A stretch of 63,447 bases of DNA, from positions 1 to 63,447 of the forward strand of contig JAQWBQ010000016.1 in NCBI GenBank assembly GCA_028706295.1, written 5' to 3'. Positions within the stretch are counted from its first letter, which is position 1. Each line of letters opens with the position of its first letter. This document shows, one piece after another, positions 1 to 9,286 of the stretch. The notes under the pieces are model-generated. The model saw only the letters and a list, made by a program, of their open reading frames with translations. It searched no databases and had not been told where the DNA came from. The translations under genes were made by a program, and so were the position numbers. This DNA comes from Bacteroidales bacterium. Lineage in GTDB: Bacteria; Bacteroidota; Bacteroidia; Bacteroidales; FEN-979.

Positions 1-523
1 GGTCCATTATACCGCAGTTTACGCCTACAAACGCATTCTCGGCCCGCTGTGAACGCTTAACCAGGTCGATCATGGTCAGATGGTCGGCGCCAAGGAGTTT
101 TGAGAGCGCATAGGCCGTCACCATTTCGATGGAAGCCGATGAGGATAACCCGGCGCTGTTCGGAATATCACCCGAATAGAGCATGTCGAACCCGGTTGCG
201 GCTATGTTCAACTGTCTGAACTGATCAAATACGCCGAGGGGATAATTCACCCACTCTTTCCCCACCTTATTCCCCAGTTCCTGCAATGGAATGTCGGCCT
301 GGTAATCCATATTGGTTGATATGAGTCTTAACCGGTCAGTAAGGTTACGACGGATCAACAGGTAGGTTCCATACTGCAAGGCGCAGGGCAGTACGAATCC
401 TCCATTGTAATCGGTATGTTCGCCGATCAGATTCACCCTGCCCGGGCCGAAAAAACAACGTGGATTATCGTCTGAGGAACCAAACCGTTCCCGGAAAAGG
501 CGTTGAAGTTCACTTATATTCAT
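1..523 (-). CDS. galK: Galactokinase, N-terminal part (3' end cut by the window)
   Basis: Phosphorylates alpha-D-galactose to galactose 1-phosphate with ATP, the first committed step of the Leloir pathway, in the cytoplasm. The visible 174 codons read MNISELQRLFRERFG, then the galactokinase signature GPGRVNLIGEHTDYNGG (about residues 26-42) and, further on, the ATP-binding GHMP motif SAGLSSSASIE. The ATG at 521-523 is chosen because it lies about 25 codons before the signature, as in the family. The C-terminal half lies outside the window. The gene is divergent from the beta-mannosidase gene, with start codons only about 65 bases apart, so the two control regions must overlap. Confidence 0.95.
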   Translation of the reverse strand, partial: MNISELQRLFRERFGSSDDNPRCFFGPGRVNLIGEHTDYNGGFVLPCALQYGTYLLIRRNLTDRLRLISTNMDYQADIPLQELGNKVGKEWVNYPLGVFDQFRQLNIAATGFDMLYSGDIPNSAGLSSSASIEMVTAYALSKLLGADHLTMIDLVKRSQRAENAFVGVNCGIMD

Positions 524-561
524 CTGATTCGGGGATTGCAGGATTTATGATCTTAAAATGG

Positions 562-569
562 TATTTTTG
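562..569 (+). promoter_or_regulatory. Bacteroidota -7 box (TATTTTTG) of the beta-mannosidase gene
   Basis: TATTTTTG fits TAnnTTTG and lies 19 bases before the ATG at 589. A TTG at 536-538 could be the -33 element, but the gap of 23 is a little long. Confidence 0.5.
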
Positions 570-588
570 CACAATCAATCTCAAAGGC

Positions 589-3114
589 ATGGTGCGCAAA
601 TGTAATACTCTTCTGCTGATATTTTTATGGGTCTCTGTTTTTTATTCAAACGCGCAGGATCAGAACAAGATCATGCTCGACGGCGAATGGCAATTCCGCA
701 AAGCCGGCACCAAGGAGTGGCTTCCTGCCCGAGTCCCGGGAACCGTCCATCAGGACCTGATCCGAAACAAATCAATCCCCGATCCCTATTTCGGGGATAA
801 TGAATCGAAGCTGCAATGGATCGGTGAAATCGGTTGGGAATACAAAAAGACCTTCGAATACCGGGAGGATAATTTCCAATGGCGTAACATCGATCTGGTA
901 TTCGAAGGGATCGATACTTACGCGAATGTATATCTCAACGACACCCTGATCCTGGTTGCGAACAACATGTTCCGCAAATGGTATGTAAATGTCAAACTCT
1001 TACTTCATATCGGGACAAATACCCTCAGGATTCAATTTCCGGCCATTGAATCGCAGATAAAAACCGAATACAAGAACCTGCCGTTTAAACTTCCCGGCGA
1101 TGAAAAAGTGGTATGCAGGAAGGCAGCCTATCATTTCGGCTGGGATTGGGGCCCAAAGCTTATCACCAGCGGAATCTGGAAGTCGGTCTATCTCCGTCAT
1201 TGGAATTATGTCAATGTCTCGGATGTGAACATAATTCAAAAATCGCTTACCGACTCGCTTGCCCGCATGTCGGTAGTCTATACCCTGTATGCCACCCTGG
1301 CCGATTCGGCCAATTTCAGGCTTTTTATCGACGATATCGAAATTCTGAACAACAATGTGATGCTGACCAAGGGGGTCAATGTGATCCGGGGCGATTTCAC
1401 CATCCTGAATCCTGAATTATGGTGGCCCAATGGTATGGGTAATCCCAAACTGTATAAATTCCGGTATGATGTATCATTCGGAGCAAGAGTCGTCGGAATC
1501 GGCAAAAAAAAGGTCGGATTACGAACCGTGGAACTGGTACGGCAGCCCGATTCTGTGGGAACCTCCTTTTATTTCAGGATCAACGGCAAGCCGGTATTTG
1601 TCAAGGGGGCCAACTACATTCCCCAGGAAGTACTCCTTCCGGGCTTGACCGACCGCCATTATTACCGGTTGCTCGATGATGTCAGGAAGTCAAATATGAA
1701 TATGCTGCGGGTCTGGGGAGGCGGAATTTATGAGAACGATATATTTTATGATTTGTGCGACGAATACGGGATCATGGTCTGGCAGGATTTTATGTTTGCC
1801 TGTGCCATGTATCCCGGAACCAAATCATTTTTTGATAACGTACGCGACGAAGCGGCTCAGAACATAGTGAGGTTGCGTCGTCATCCCTCCATTGTTATGT
1901 GGTGTGGGAACAATGAGATCGACGAAGGGTGGAAAAACTGGGGCTGGCAGAAGCAGTACGGTTATTCACAGCAGGATTCGGCGGCGGTTTACAAGGATTA
2001 CCGCACCCTCTTCGACTTCATCCTCCCTGCTCTTCTCCGGCAGCTCGATACCCTTCGTCCCTATATTCCATCCTCTCCGTTGCACGGCTGGGGCAGGCCT
2101 GAAAGCATGAAAGCGGGCGATTCGCACTATTGGGGCGTTTGGTGGGGTAAAGAGCCTTTTGATATCTTTAACAAAAAGGTTGGCAGATTTATGTCGGAGT
2201 ATGGATTTCAAGGTTTTCCTGATCAACACACCATTGATGCCTTTACTAAACCTGAAGACCGGTTCACCGGTTCTCCCGTCATGAAAGCCCATCAGAAACA
2301 TCCTACAGGTTATGAGACCATTGACACGTACCTGTTGCGGGACTATAAAAAACCCCGTGATTTTTCGGCTTATGGATATGTAAGCCAACTCCTTCAGGCC
2401 GAAGGCATAAAGACAGCCATTGAGGCACACCGGCGCAACAAACCTTACTGTATGGGAACCCTTTACTGGCAATTAAACGATTGCTGGCCCGTTGTTTCCT
2501 GGTCTTCTCAGGATTATTTCGGCAGGAATAAAGCGCTGGGATACCGGATCCCGGAACTTTTTCAGAAAGTGGTGGCGTTACCAACACTGGAAAACGGCCG
2601 TATTAAAATTTATGTAAACTCTGATGACACCTCCATGGTACAAGCAGTGATGACGGTGAAAGTTATTGACTTTGATGGAAACGTATACAACGATGAAGGG
2701 TTTGCAATCGAAATCCCGGCCAACTCCTCACTCGTATACTACGATACCTTACAAACGCACTTACTAAAAAATCTCAATCCAAACCACACAGCCTTGTTGG
2801 TGACTCTCGACGGGGGCATACACGACTTCAGAACCAGGAACCTGCTCTATTTTGTTGCGCCGAAGGATCTTATACTGCCCGTTCCTGAAATTCGTAAATC
2901 GCTGAAATCAACAGAAGGAGGGTATGTTCTTACGATTTCGTGCGAAAAGTTGGTAAAAAATGTATGGCTCTCAAGTCAGGCGCCCGGAACTTTTTCGGAT
3001 AACTATTTCGATCTCCTTCCCGGTGAGAAAAGGGAAATCTTCTTTTCAACTTCTGCAGAAAATAACCTGACGGAGGATTCGGTGACCATAAAAAGTTTGA
3101 TTGACAGCTACTAA
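589..3114 (+). CDS. Exported beta-mannosidase, glycoside hydrolase family 2
   Basis: Hydrolyses terminal beta-D-mannosides, for example the Man-beta-1,4-GlcNAc of N-glycan cores or mannan oligomers. The frame stays open upstream to 460, but the ATG at 589 is chosen because it begins a signal peptide (MVRKCNTLLLIFLWVSVFYSNAQ region) and sits just after a -7 box. Family features are the GH2 sugar-binding and Ig-like domains in the first 320 residues, then a TIM barrel with WCGNNEIDEGW (acid/base Glu near 443) and FMSEYGFQ (nucleophile Glu near 537). The length of 841 aa is usual for the beta-mannosidase branch. The next gene, an alpha-mannosidase, starts 10 bases downstream, so the two are almost certainly one operon for mannose-containing glycans. 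The exact substrate is inferred. Confidence 0.9.
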   Translation: MVRKCNTLLLIFLWVSVFYSNAQDQNKIMLDGEWQFRKAGTKEWLPARVPGTVHQDLIRNKSIPDPYFGDNESKLQWIGEIGWEYKKTFEYREDNFQWRNIDLVFEGIDTYANVYLNDTLILVANNMFRKWYVNVKLLLHIGTNTLRIQFPAIESQIKTEYKNLPFKLPGDEKVVCRKAAYHFGWDWGPKLITSGIWKSVYLRHWNYVNVSDVNIIQKSLTDSLARMSVVYTLYATLADSANFRLFIDDIEILNNNVMLTKGVNVIRGDFTILNPELWWPNGMGNPKLYKFRYDVSFGARVVGIGKKKVGLRTVELVRQPDSVGTSFYFRINGKPVFVKGANYIPQEVLLPGLTDRHYYRLLDDVRKSNMNMLRVWGGGIYENDIFYDLCDEYGIMVWQDFMFACAMYPGTKSFFDNVRDEAAQNIVRLRRHPSIVMWCGNNEIDEGWKNWGWQKQYGYSQQDSAAVYKDYRTLFDFILPALLRQLDTLRPYIPSSPLHGWGRPESMKAGDSHYWGVWWGKEPFDIFNKKVGRFMSEYGFQGFPDQHTIDAFTKPEDRFTGSPVMKAHQKHPTGYETIDTYLLRDYKKPRDFSAYGYVSQLLQAEGIKTAIEAHRRNKPYCMGTLYWQLNDCWPVVSWSSQDYFGRNKALGYRIPELFQKVVALPTLENGRIKIYVNSDDTSMVQAVMTVKVIDFDGNVYNDEGFAIEIPANSSLVYYDTLQTHLLKNLNPNHTALLVTLDGGIHDFRTRNLLYFVAPKDLILPVPEIRKSLKSTEGGYVLTISCEKLVKNVWLSSQAPGTFSDNYFDLLPGEKREIFFSTSAENNLTEDSVTIKSLIDSY

Positions 3115-3124
3115 TTTTTATACG

Positions 3125-6061
3125 ATGAATCCTAAACTAATTCGGGCACTGACGTGCCTTATGGCCCTTTTCTCCATCGGTTCCTTCGCCCAACAAAATG
3201 TTTTTTTCACCGACTATGTCAACCCGCTGATCGGTACCGGGGGACACGGGCATACTTTTCCGGGAGCCACCGTTCCTTTTGGGATGGTACAGGTGAGCCC
3301 CGACACCCGATTGGAAGGTTGGGACGGCTGCTCAGCCTACCATGGATCCGATTCTGTTATTTACGGATTCAGTCATACCCACCTCAGCGGTACCGGATGC
3401 TCCGATTACGGTGACATACTGATTATGCCGTTCACCGGTAACTATGATCTGAACAAGGGTTCGATTGCCGCGAAATTCAGGAAAGATGATGAGGTTGCTA
3501 CTGCCGGAATCTATCGGGTCGGATTCTCCGAAAAGAAAATCCGGGCCGAGGTCACCGCGACCCTTAGATGCGGGATGCACCGGTACACTTTTGAAGACAG
3601 TGAAAACGCCGGAATCGGACTTGATCTCGAACACCGTGATAAAGTGTTGGAATCGGCCTTAAAGATCAGGGGGAACAACGAATTAGAGGGATACCGGATT
3701 TCGCAAGCCTGGGCTGAAAAACAGATGGTCTATTTTGTCATCAGGTTCTCCGAGCCATTCGATTCCTTCGAAGTCTCCGACAACGGGCAGGTATCATCGA
3801 CACGTAGCGAGTTTACCGGTACTAAAATCAAAGCAAGCTTCAGATTTACCCATAAAAAAACGGTGGTGGTAAAGGTTGGAATCTCGGCAGTCAGCGCCGA
3901 CGGTGCCCGTCAGAACCTCGACGCAGAGATCTCCGGCTGGGATTTCGATCTGATCGCGAACAAGGCTGCATTTGCATGGAACAGCGCCCTCGAAAAGGTA
4001 AAGGTAAACGGCGGCACCCATGATCAACAGGTCACTTTTTATACTGCTCTGTACCACTCCATGACCCAGCCCAATCTTTATTGCGATGTTGACGGCCGGT
4101 ATCGCGGACGTGACCTTCAGGTCCATGAAAACCCAGGTTTCGATTATTATACAGTCTTTTCACTGTGGGATACATACCGTGCAGCGCATCCGCTGTATAC
4201 CATTTTTGAACAGAAACGAACCACCGATTTCATCAATACATTTCTGAAACAATATGAAGAAGGAGGGATGTTGCCGGTATGGGAACTTTCGGGAAACGAG
4301 ACGGATTGTATGATCGGCTATCATGCCGTACCGGTCATTGCCGATGCGTATCTGAAGGGGATCGGCGGGTTCGATGCCGTAAAAGCCCTGGAGGCCATGA
4401 AGCACAGCTCCAACCAGGATCGCCTGGGTTTACAATATTACCGGACAAAGGGTTATATACCTGCCAACAAGGAGCGCGAGTCGGTTTCCAAAACCCTGGA
4501 ATATGCCTATGATGACTGGTGTATCGCGATGATGGCCAAGGCAATGAATAAAACTGACGATTATAAAACATATCTGATCAGGGCACAGAATTATAAAAAC
4601 GTTTTTGATAAAATGACCCGGTTCATGCGGGCGAAATCGAATGAGACCTGGGTTTCCCCTTTTGATCCGGCAGAAGTCAACTTTAATTACACCGAAGCCA
4701 ATGCATGGCAATATAGTTTTTATGCCCCTCAGGATCTGGCTGGGTTGATGATGCTTATGGGAGGCAAGGATCAGTTTGAAAAAAAACTGGATGACCTGTT
4801 TACTGCCGATGCCAGAACAACAGGTAGAAATCAGGCTGATATAACCGGTTTGATCGGACAGTATGCCCATGGCAATGAACCCAGTCACCATATGGCTTAC
4901 CTATACGATTATGCTGGCGTTCCCTGGAAAACACAGGAGATGGTTCACCGTATTTGTCGCGATTTTTACAAAAACAAACCTGATGGATTGATCGGAAACG
5001 AGGATTGCGGACAGATGTCGGCCTGGTACATCTTCAGCGCAATGGGTTTTTATCCGGTGACTCCCGGATCAGGCATTTATGCTATGGGGACTCCCCTCTT
5101 TCCCAAGATGGTGCTTTCCCTTGAAAATGGAAAAACATTCACGATTCGCGCCAACAACCTCGACAGCAATACTTTTTATATTCAATCGGTATCATTGAAC
5201 GGAAAACCGCATACCCGGTGCTATCTCAACCACGAGGAAATCATGAAGGGAGGAGAACTTACTTTCAACATGGGTCCTCAACCCAACAAAGCATGGGGAA
5301 CCGGTTATGGAGCCTTCCCAACAACTTACATTCAGGATTATGCCATAACTCCTGTTCCGGCGCTATATCAAGCGACTCCGACTTTTATTGACTCCACATT
5401 GGTCATCCTGTCATGCGCACTTCCCGGCATTGACATCCATTATACCCTTGACGGGTCGGAACCCACCCTGAAATCTTCCCGGTATCTGCGCCCGATGGTC
5501 CTTCGGAAAACAACCACCCTTAAAGCTTGCGCGATAGGTAAAGATTCGCCTAAGAGCCTCCCTATCGAAGCCAGGTTCATAAAGATCCCAAAGGACCGGA
5601 AGATTGAGTTGAAAACCAAATATGCAAATCAATACAACGCCGGCGGGGATCTTGCACTCATTGATTTTTTACGGGGAGATAAAGATTTTCATACAGGGTT
5701 ATGGCAAGGATATGAAGGTGTTGATATTGTTGCGACTGTTGCCTTTGATGAAATCAAATCCTTTAAGAAAATTTCCCTGGGCTGTTTGCAGGACCAGCGG
5801 TCATGGATTTTCATGCCCCTTTCCGTGACCTTTTTCATTTCCGTCGATGGAAATACATTTGAAGAGGCCGGTACTGTTGTGAACGATATTGACGAGCGCA
5901 ATGAAGAGATCGTGATCAAAGATTTCACGGTTAACCTCAAAGGTAAAAAGGCAAAATACATCAGAGTCATAGCAAAAAACAGAGGTATTTGTCCCGCCTG
6001 GCATCCGGGAAAGGGAGAAAAAGCCTGGATTTTTGCCGATGAAATCATCTTCGAAAACTGA
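3125..6061 (+). CDS. Exported alpha-mannosidase, glycoside hydrolase family 92, with C-terminal accessory domains
   Basis: Calcium-dependent exo-alpha-mannosidase that trims alpha-linked mannose from N-glycans or mannans. ATG 3125 gives the signal peptide MNPKLIRALTCLMALFSIGSFAQ; the TTG further upstream at 3101 is not needed. GH92 hallmarks are PLIGTGGHGHTFPGATVPFG near residue 32, GFSHTHLSGTGCSDYGD, HGNEPSHHMAYLYDY near 582 and GNEDCGQMSAWYIFSAMGF near 624. The barrel is followed by a chitobiase-type C-terminal domain (IHYTLDGSEPT near 770) and a discoidin-like beta-sandwich to the end, so the protein (978 aa) is longer than a bare GH92 of about 750. It forms an operon with the beta-mannosidase. 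The extra domains may bind carbohydrate (inference). Confidence 0.93.
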   Translation: MNPKLIRALTCLMALFSIGSFAQQNVFFTDYVNPLIGTGGHGHTFPGATVPFGMVQVSPDTRLEGWDGCSAYHGSDSVIYGFSHTHLSGTGCSDYGDILIMPFTGNYDLNKGSIAAKFRKDDEVATAGIYRVGFSEKKIRAEVTATLRCGMHRYTFEDSENAGIGLDLEHRDKVLESALKIRGNNELEGYRISQAWAEKQMVYFVIRFSEPFDSFEVSDNGQVSSTRSEFTGTKIKASFRFTHKKTVVVKVGISAVSADGARQNLDAEISGWDFDLIANKAAFAWNSALEKVKVNGGTHDQQVTFYTALYHSMTQPNLYCDVDGRYRGRDLQVHENPGFDYYTVFSLWDTYRAAHPLYTIFEQKRTTDFINTFLKQYEEGGMLPVWELSGNETDCMIGYHAVPVIADAYLKGIGGFDAVKALEAMKHSSNQDRLGLQYYRTKGYIPANKERESVSKTLEYAYDDWCIAMMAKAMNKTDDYKTYLIRAQNYKNVFDKMTRFMRAKSNETWVSPFDPAEVNFNYTEANAWQYSFYAPQDLAGLMMLMGGKDQFEKKLDDLFTADARTTGRNQADITGLIGQYAHGNEPSHHMAYLYDYAGVPWKTQEMVHRICRDFYKNKPDGLIGNEDCGQMSAWYIFSAMGFYPVTPGSGIYAMGTPLFPKMVLSLENGKTFTIRANNLDSNTFYIQSVSLNGKPHTRCYLNHEEIMKGGELTFNMGPQPNKAWGTGYGAFPTTYIQDYAITPVPALYQATPTFIDSTLVILSCALPGIDIHYTLDGSEPTLKSSRYLRPMVLRKTTTLKACAIGKDSPKSLPIEARFIKIPKDRKIELKTKYANQYNAGGDLALIDFLRGDKDFHTGLWQGYEGVDIVATVAFDEIKSFKKISLGCLQDQRSWIFMPLSVTFFISVDGNTFEEAGTVVNDIDERNEEIVIKDFTVNLKGKKAKYIRVIAKNRGICPAWHPGKGEKAWIFADEIIFEN

Positions 6062-6080
6062 TGTTCGGGAAGATATATTC

Positions 6081-6980
6081 ATGAAAAAAGACGTTTCATC
6101 CGAACTGATTCTGCTTCTGGCCGCCATCATCTGGGGCTTTGCCTTTGTAGCCCAACGGATCGGGATGGATTATGTCGGCCCGTTTACGTATAATGGCGTC
6201 AGGTTTGCATTGGGTACGCTGGTCGTCATGCCAATTCTGTTTATTCGGATCAGGAAAAAGAGGGAACTGATACATACTGGATTGTCCATTCCGCAATGGA
6301 AAATTGTTGCAGGATCTATTGTGACAGGGGTATTGCTCTTTGGCGGCGTTGCCTTCCAGCAAGTCGGCCTGCAGTACACGACAGCCGGGAAAGCAGGATT
6401 TATAACAGGATTGTATGTTGTTCTTGTTCCCATTTGCGGACTGTTAATTGGCCGGCGAATGCGATGGCCTATGTGGGCAGGAGCCATCTTATCATTGATT
6501 GGACTGTACTTTCTGAGTATAACCGGTACTTTGGCCATCGGCCGCGGCGATCTGCTTGTTCTTTTCTGTGCGATAATATTCACTTTTCATGTACTTTTCA
6601 TCGCCTGGCTATCACCTCTGATGGATAGTTATGCACTGGCTGTTATCCAGTTTTCGGTTTGCACAGTTTTGAACCTGATTGTTGCATTTGTTACAGAGCC
6701 GGTTCTGATAGAAACCATCCTTCAAGCCTGGATTCCGATTGCTTACGGGGGTGTATTGTCCGTAGGAATAGCTTATACCCTTCAGGTCGTGGCGCAAAAA
6801 ACCGCGCATCCCGCCTATGCTTCCATTATTCTTAGCCTGGAGGCAGTATTTGCTGTGATCGGTGGCTGGATGATCCTCCATGAAGCGTTGACCCAACGCA
6901 TGATCCTGGGTTGCGGACTTATGTTGTCAGGCATGGTAATGGCTCAGATAAACACGGTGAAGCGTGAAATGGTAAGATAA
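6081..6980 (+). CDS. EamA/DMT-family membrane transporter
   Basis: Drug/metabolite-superfamily permease with about ten hydrophobic segments arranged as two EamA repeats (residues about 5-145 and 155-295). The first repeat starts LILLLAAIIWGFAFVAQRIGM and the second ends in a conserved stretch with a glutamate (SLEAVFAVIGGWMILHE). ATG 6081 is preferred over longer in-frame starts because MKKDVSSEL directly precedes the first membrane helix. It lies 19 bases after the GH92 stop and is probably in the same transcript. The substrate cannot be read from sequence; export or uptake of a small metabolite is the usual family role. Confidence 0.85.
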   Translation: MKKDVSSELILLLAAIIWGFAFVAQRIGMDYVGPFTYNGVRFALGTLVVMPILFIRIRKKRELIHTGLSIPQWKIVAGSIVTGVLLFGGVAFQQVGLQYTTAGKAGFITGLYVVLVPICGLLIGRRMRWPMWAGAILSLIGLYFLSITGTLAIGRGDLLVLFCAIIFTFHVLFIAWLSPLMDSYALAVIQFSVCTVLNLIVAFVTEPVLIETILQAWIPIAYGGVLSVGIAYTLQVVAQKTAHPAYASIILSLEAVFAVIGGWMILHEALTQRMILGCGLMLSGMVMAQINTVKREMVR

Positions 6981-7000
6981 ATCTCCGGTTAAGTAAAATA

Positions 7001-7008
7001 TAGTTTTG
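7001..7008 (+). promoter_or_regulatory. Bacteroidota -7 box (TAGTTTTG) of the M64 peptidase gene
   Basis: TAGTTTTG fits TAnnTTTG, 22 bases before the ATG at 7031. No convincing -33 element is visible. Confidence 0.5.
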
Positions 7009-7030
7009 AAATAAAATAAATAACCCGAAT

Positions 7031-8386
7031 ATGAAAAACCATCTTTTTCTTTCAGTTTTATTCGCAACGGCACTTTTTTGCCAACCCACGCTGATTTCAG
7101 CACAAAAGTCCAATGACGGAATAAAAAGTGAATCGGCTTCTCAATTTACATTTAAAGAGTATTTTACCGACAAGACCCTTCGCATCGATTACCTGCTTGC
7201 CGGGGATGCCAGCTCGGAGATTGTTTACTTTTCCGGTATGCGGGAGGAACCACAATGGGGCGGGCCTCATAATAACCTGATCGATCCGTTTGGGTATGGT
7301 ACTTACCGCTACATGGCCTACGATTCGGCATCGGGAAAACTGATCTTCTCACGAGGATACAGTTCCCTGTTCCAGGAATGGAAAGGAACACCGGAGGCAA
7401 AAATCATGAAACGCGCATTCTCAATGGTTGCCGTAATGCCATTTCCACAACGCACCATCCGGTTTGTTATTGAAAAAAGAAATTACAACTCCAACCAGTT
7501 TGAGTCCATCTTTGAAAGAATCATTGCACCCACCGACTACTTTATCACAAAAGAAAATATCCATCGTTACCCGGTTACGGAAATATACCATTCAGGAGAT
7601 CCGGCCAACCATGTCGACATTGCCTTTCTTGCAGAGGGATATACGACTCTGGAGATGGACAAATTCAGAAACGATGCCCGAAGCATGTTCGATTATTTCA
7701 TGACCGTTCCACCCTATAATGGAATGAAAGACCGGTTCAATTTCTACGCGATCGAAGCGCCTTCGGATGAATCGGGCGTGACCATCCCCGGAAAGGATAT
7801 CTACGTAAACACCAACATTCACAGCAGTTTCTATACCTTCGACATGGACCGTTACCTCACCACTTCCGATACCCGGGCAGTGTACGACATCGCTGCAAGC
7901 GCGCCATACGATATCGCCTTTGTTCTGGTCAACAGCAAGCGTTACGGGGGAGGTGGATTTTATAACCATTACGGACAAAGTACAGTCGATAACAACCTGT
8001 CAAAAATCGTGGCCATCCATGAGTTCGGACACACCTTTGCCGGACTGGCTGATGAGTACTACAACTCCGAAGTAACTTACTCCGATTACTACAACCTTTT
8101 GTTTGAACCCTGGGAACCAAACATAACGACCCGGGTAAACTTCGATTTAAAGTGGAAAGACAAGGTCGATGCCGAAACACCCATTCCAACGCCAAGGGAA
8201 GATAAGTACAAAAACACGGTTGGTCTGTTTGAAGGCGGAGGATATTTATCGAAGGGGATATACAGTCCGATGATGGATTGCCGCATGAAATCGAACGAAG
8301 CGCCCGGATTCTGCCCGGCCTGCCAGGAAGCAATCCGCAGGATGATCCTATTTTATTGTGATAAAGAAACTACCTCAGGACATTAA
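7031..8386 (+). CDS. Secreted M64 (IgA-peptidase-type) zinc metallopeptidase
   Basis: Signal peptide (MKNHLFLSVLFATALFCQ...ISAQ), an N-terminal beta-rich M64_N region to about residue 165, then the catalytic domain with DIAFLAEGYT, the zinc motif HEFGHTFAGLADEY (His330, Glu331, His334, Asp341) and a late conserved MMDCRM...FCPAC segment. 451 aa is normal for Bacteroidota M64 proteins, whose founding member cleaves IgA; most family members have unknown substrates. It is followed after 18 bases by the glycyl-radical activase, suggesting co-transcription. A role in releasing peptides for the downstream hydroxyproline pathway is inference. Confidence 0.88.
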   Translation: MKNHLFLSVLFATALFCQPTLISAQKSNDGIKSESASQFTFKEYFTDKTLRIDYLLAGDASSEIVYFSGMREEPQWGGPHNNLIDPFGYGTYRYMAYDSASGKLIFSRGYSSLFQEWKGTPEAKIMKRAFSMVAVMPFPQRTIRFVIEKRNYNSNQFESIFERIIAPTDYFITKENIHRYPVTEIYHSGDPANHVDIAFLAEGYTTLEMDKFRNDARSMFDYFMTVPPYNGMKDRFNFYAIEAPSDESGVTIPGKDIYVNTNIHSSFYTFDMDRYLTTSDTRAVYDIAASAPYDIAFVLVNSKRYGGGGFYNHYGQSTVDNNLSKIVAIHEFGHTFAGLADEYYNSEVTYSDYYNLLFEPWEPNITTRVNFDLKWKDKVDAETPIPTPREDKYKNTVGLFEGGGYLSKGIYSPMMDCRMKSNEAPGFCPACQEAIRRMILFYCDKETTSGH

Positions 8387-8404
8387 AAAAAGGGTATTGA
8401 AACC

Positions 8405-9268
8405 ATGGAGGGTTTAATTTTCGATATCAGGCGCTTTTCAGTCCATGATGGTCCGGGAATAAGAACTACTGTTTTTATGAAGGGATGCCCGCTGACTTGC
8501 CAGTGGTGTCACAACCCGGAAAGCAGGCTGAGCGAACCCGAAGTTACTGTAAAAAGGCGGGTTCTGGAAGGCCGGAATATCTCTAAACCTGAAACAACAG
8601 GATACCGGATAAAACCCTCCGATTTAATTCATGAAATTACCCGGGACCGGATTTACTTTGAAGAATCGGGAGGCGGAGTAACTTTCTCGGGAGGTGAGCC
8701 GTTGTTCCAGCCTGATTTCCTTTCAGCGGTCCTTGAAATGTGCAAACAAAAAGGGATCGAAACGGCTGTTGATACTTCGGGTTATGCCGACCTGGAATTA
8801 TTTCACCGCATCGCTCCACTTACTGATTTATTCCTTTATGATCTGAAAATCATTGACCATGAAGATCATTTGCACTTTACCGGGGTCTCAAACGAATGCA
8901 TAAAACAAAACCTGAAATACCTGATTCATTCCGGTAAGAATGTATTGTTACGTTTTCCGGTGGTGCCCGGCATATCAAACACCCGCAAGAATATTGAAGA
9001 ACTAAAGGCTTTTATTTTAAACGAACTGCTTTATAAAGGAAAAACAGGTCACATTTCCTTAAAGGATCACAGGATATTTTCAGAAGGAACGGTGATCAAG
9101 CCAATCCGGCTCTCTCTTCTCCCCTATCATTCAATGGCCCGGGAAAAATATCACCGGTTTCACATGACCAATCCACTGAAGGGATTACCTGACCTGCAAG
9201 CCAGAGATATGGATTCTCTGAAACAAGAATTGGAATCGATGGGTCTTTCGGTCACGATAGGTGGTTAA
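8405..9268 (+). CDS. hypE: Glycyl-radical-enzyme activase (radical SAM), HypE-like
   Basis: Uses a [4Fe-4S] cluster and S-adenosylmethionine to abstract hydrogen from the glycine of a partner glycyl-radical enzyme. Visible features are DGPGIRTTVFMKGC with CxxxCxxC at Cys28, Cys32 and Cys35, the SAM-binding VTFSGGEPLFQ, and a DLK motif. The stretch after the cluster (about residues 40-75), which in many dehydratase activases holds two extra ferredoxin-type clusters, is present in shortened form and contains no cysteine. The expected partner is the dehydratase starting at 10297; the two are separated by an oppositely oriented gene. The activase call is firm; the HypE assignment rests on that neighbour. 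Confidence 0.85.
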   Translation: MEGLIFDIRRFSVHDGPGIRTTVFMKGCPLTCQWCHNPESRLSEPEVTVKRRVLEGRNISKPETTGYRIKPSDLIHEITRDRIYFEESGGGVTFSGGEPLFQPDFLSAVLEMCKQKGIETAVDTSGYADLELFHRIAPLTDLFLYDLKIIDHEDHLHFTGVSNECIKQNLKYLIHSGKNVLLRFPVVPGISNTRKNIEELKAFILNELLYKGKTGHISLKDHRIFSEGTVIKPIRLSLLPYHSMAREKYHRFHMTNPLKGLPDLQARDMDSLKQELESMGLSVTIGG

Positions 9269-9286
9269 GGGGCAAAATCGGACTAA

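Noticed and set aside
597-604. Minus-strand TACATTTG box considered as the galK promoter
   Set aside because: It lies within the signal-peptide codons of the beta-mannosidase gene, 74 bases from the galK start, with no -33 element. It may be chance.
1966-2472. Long minus-strand frame inside the beta-mannosidase gene, like many others opposite real genes
   Set aside because: Shadow of a well-supported gene, with no recognisable domain.
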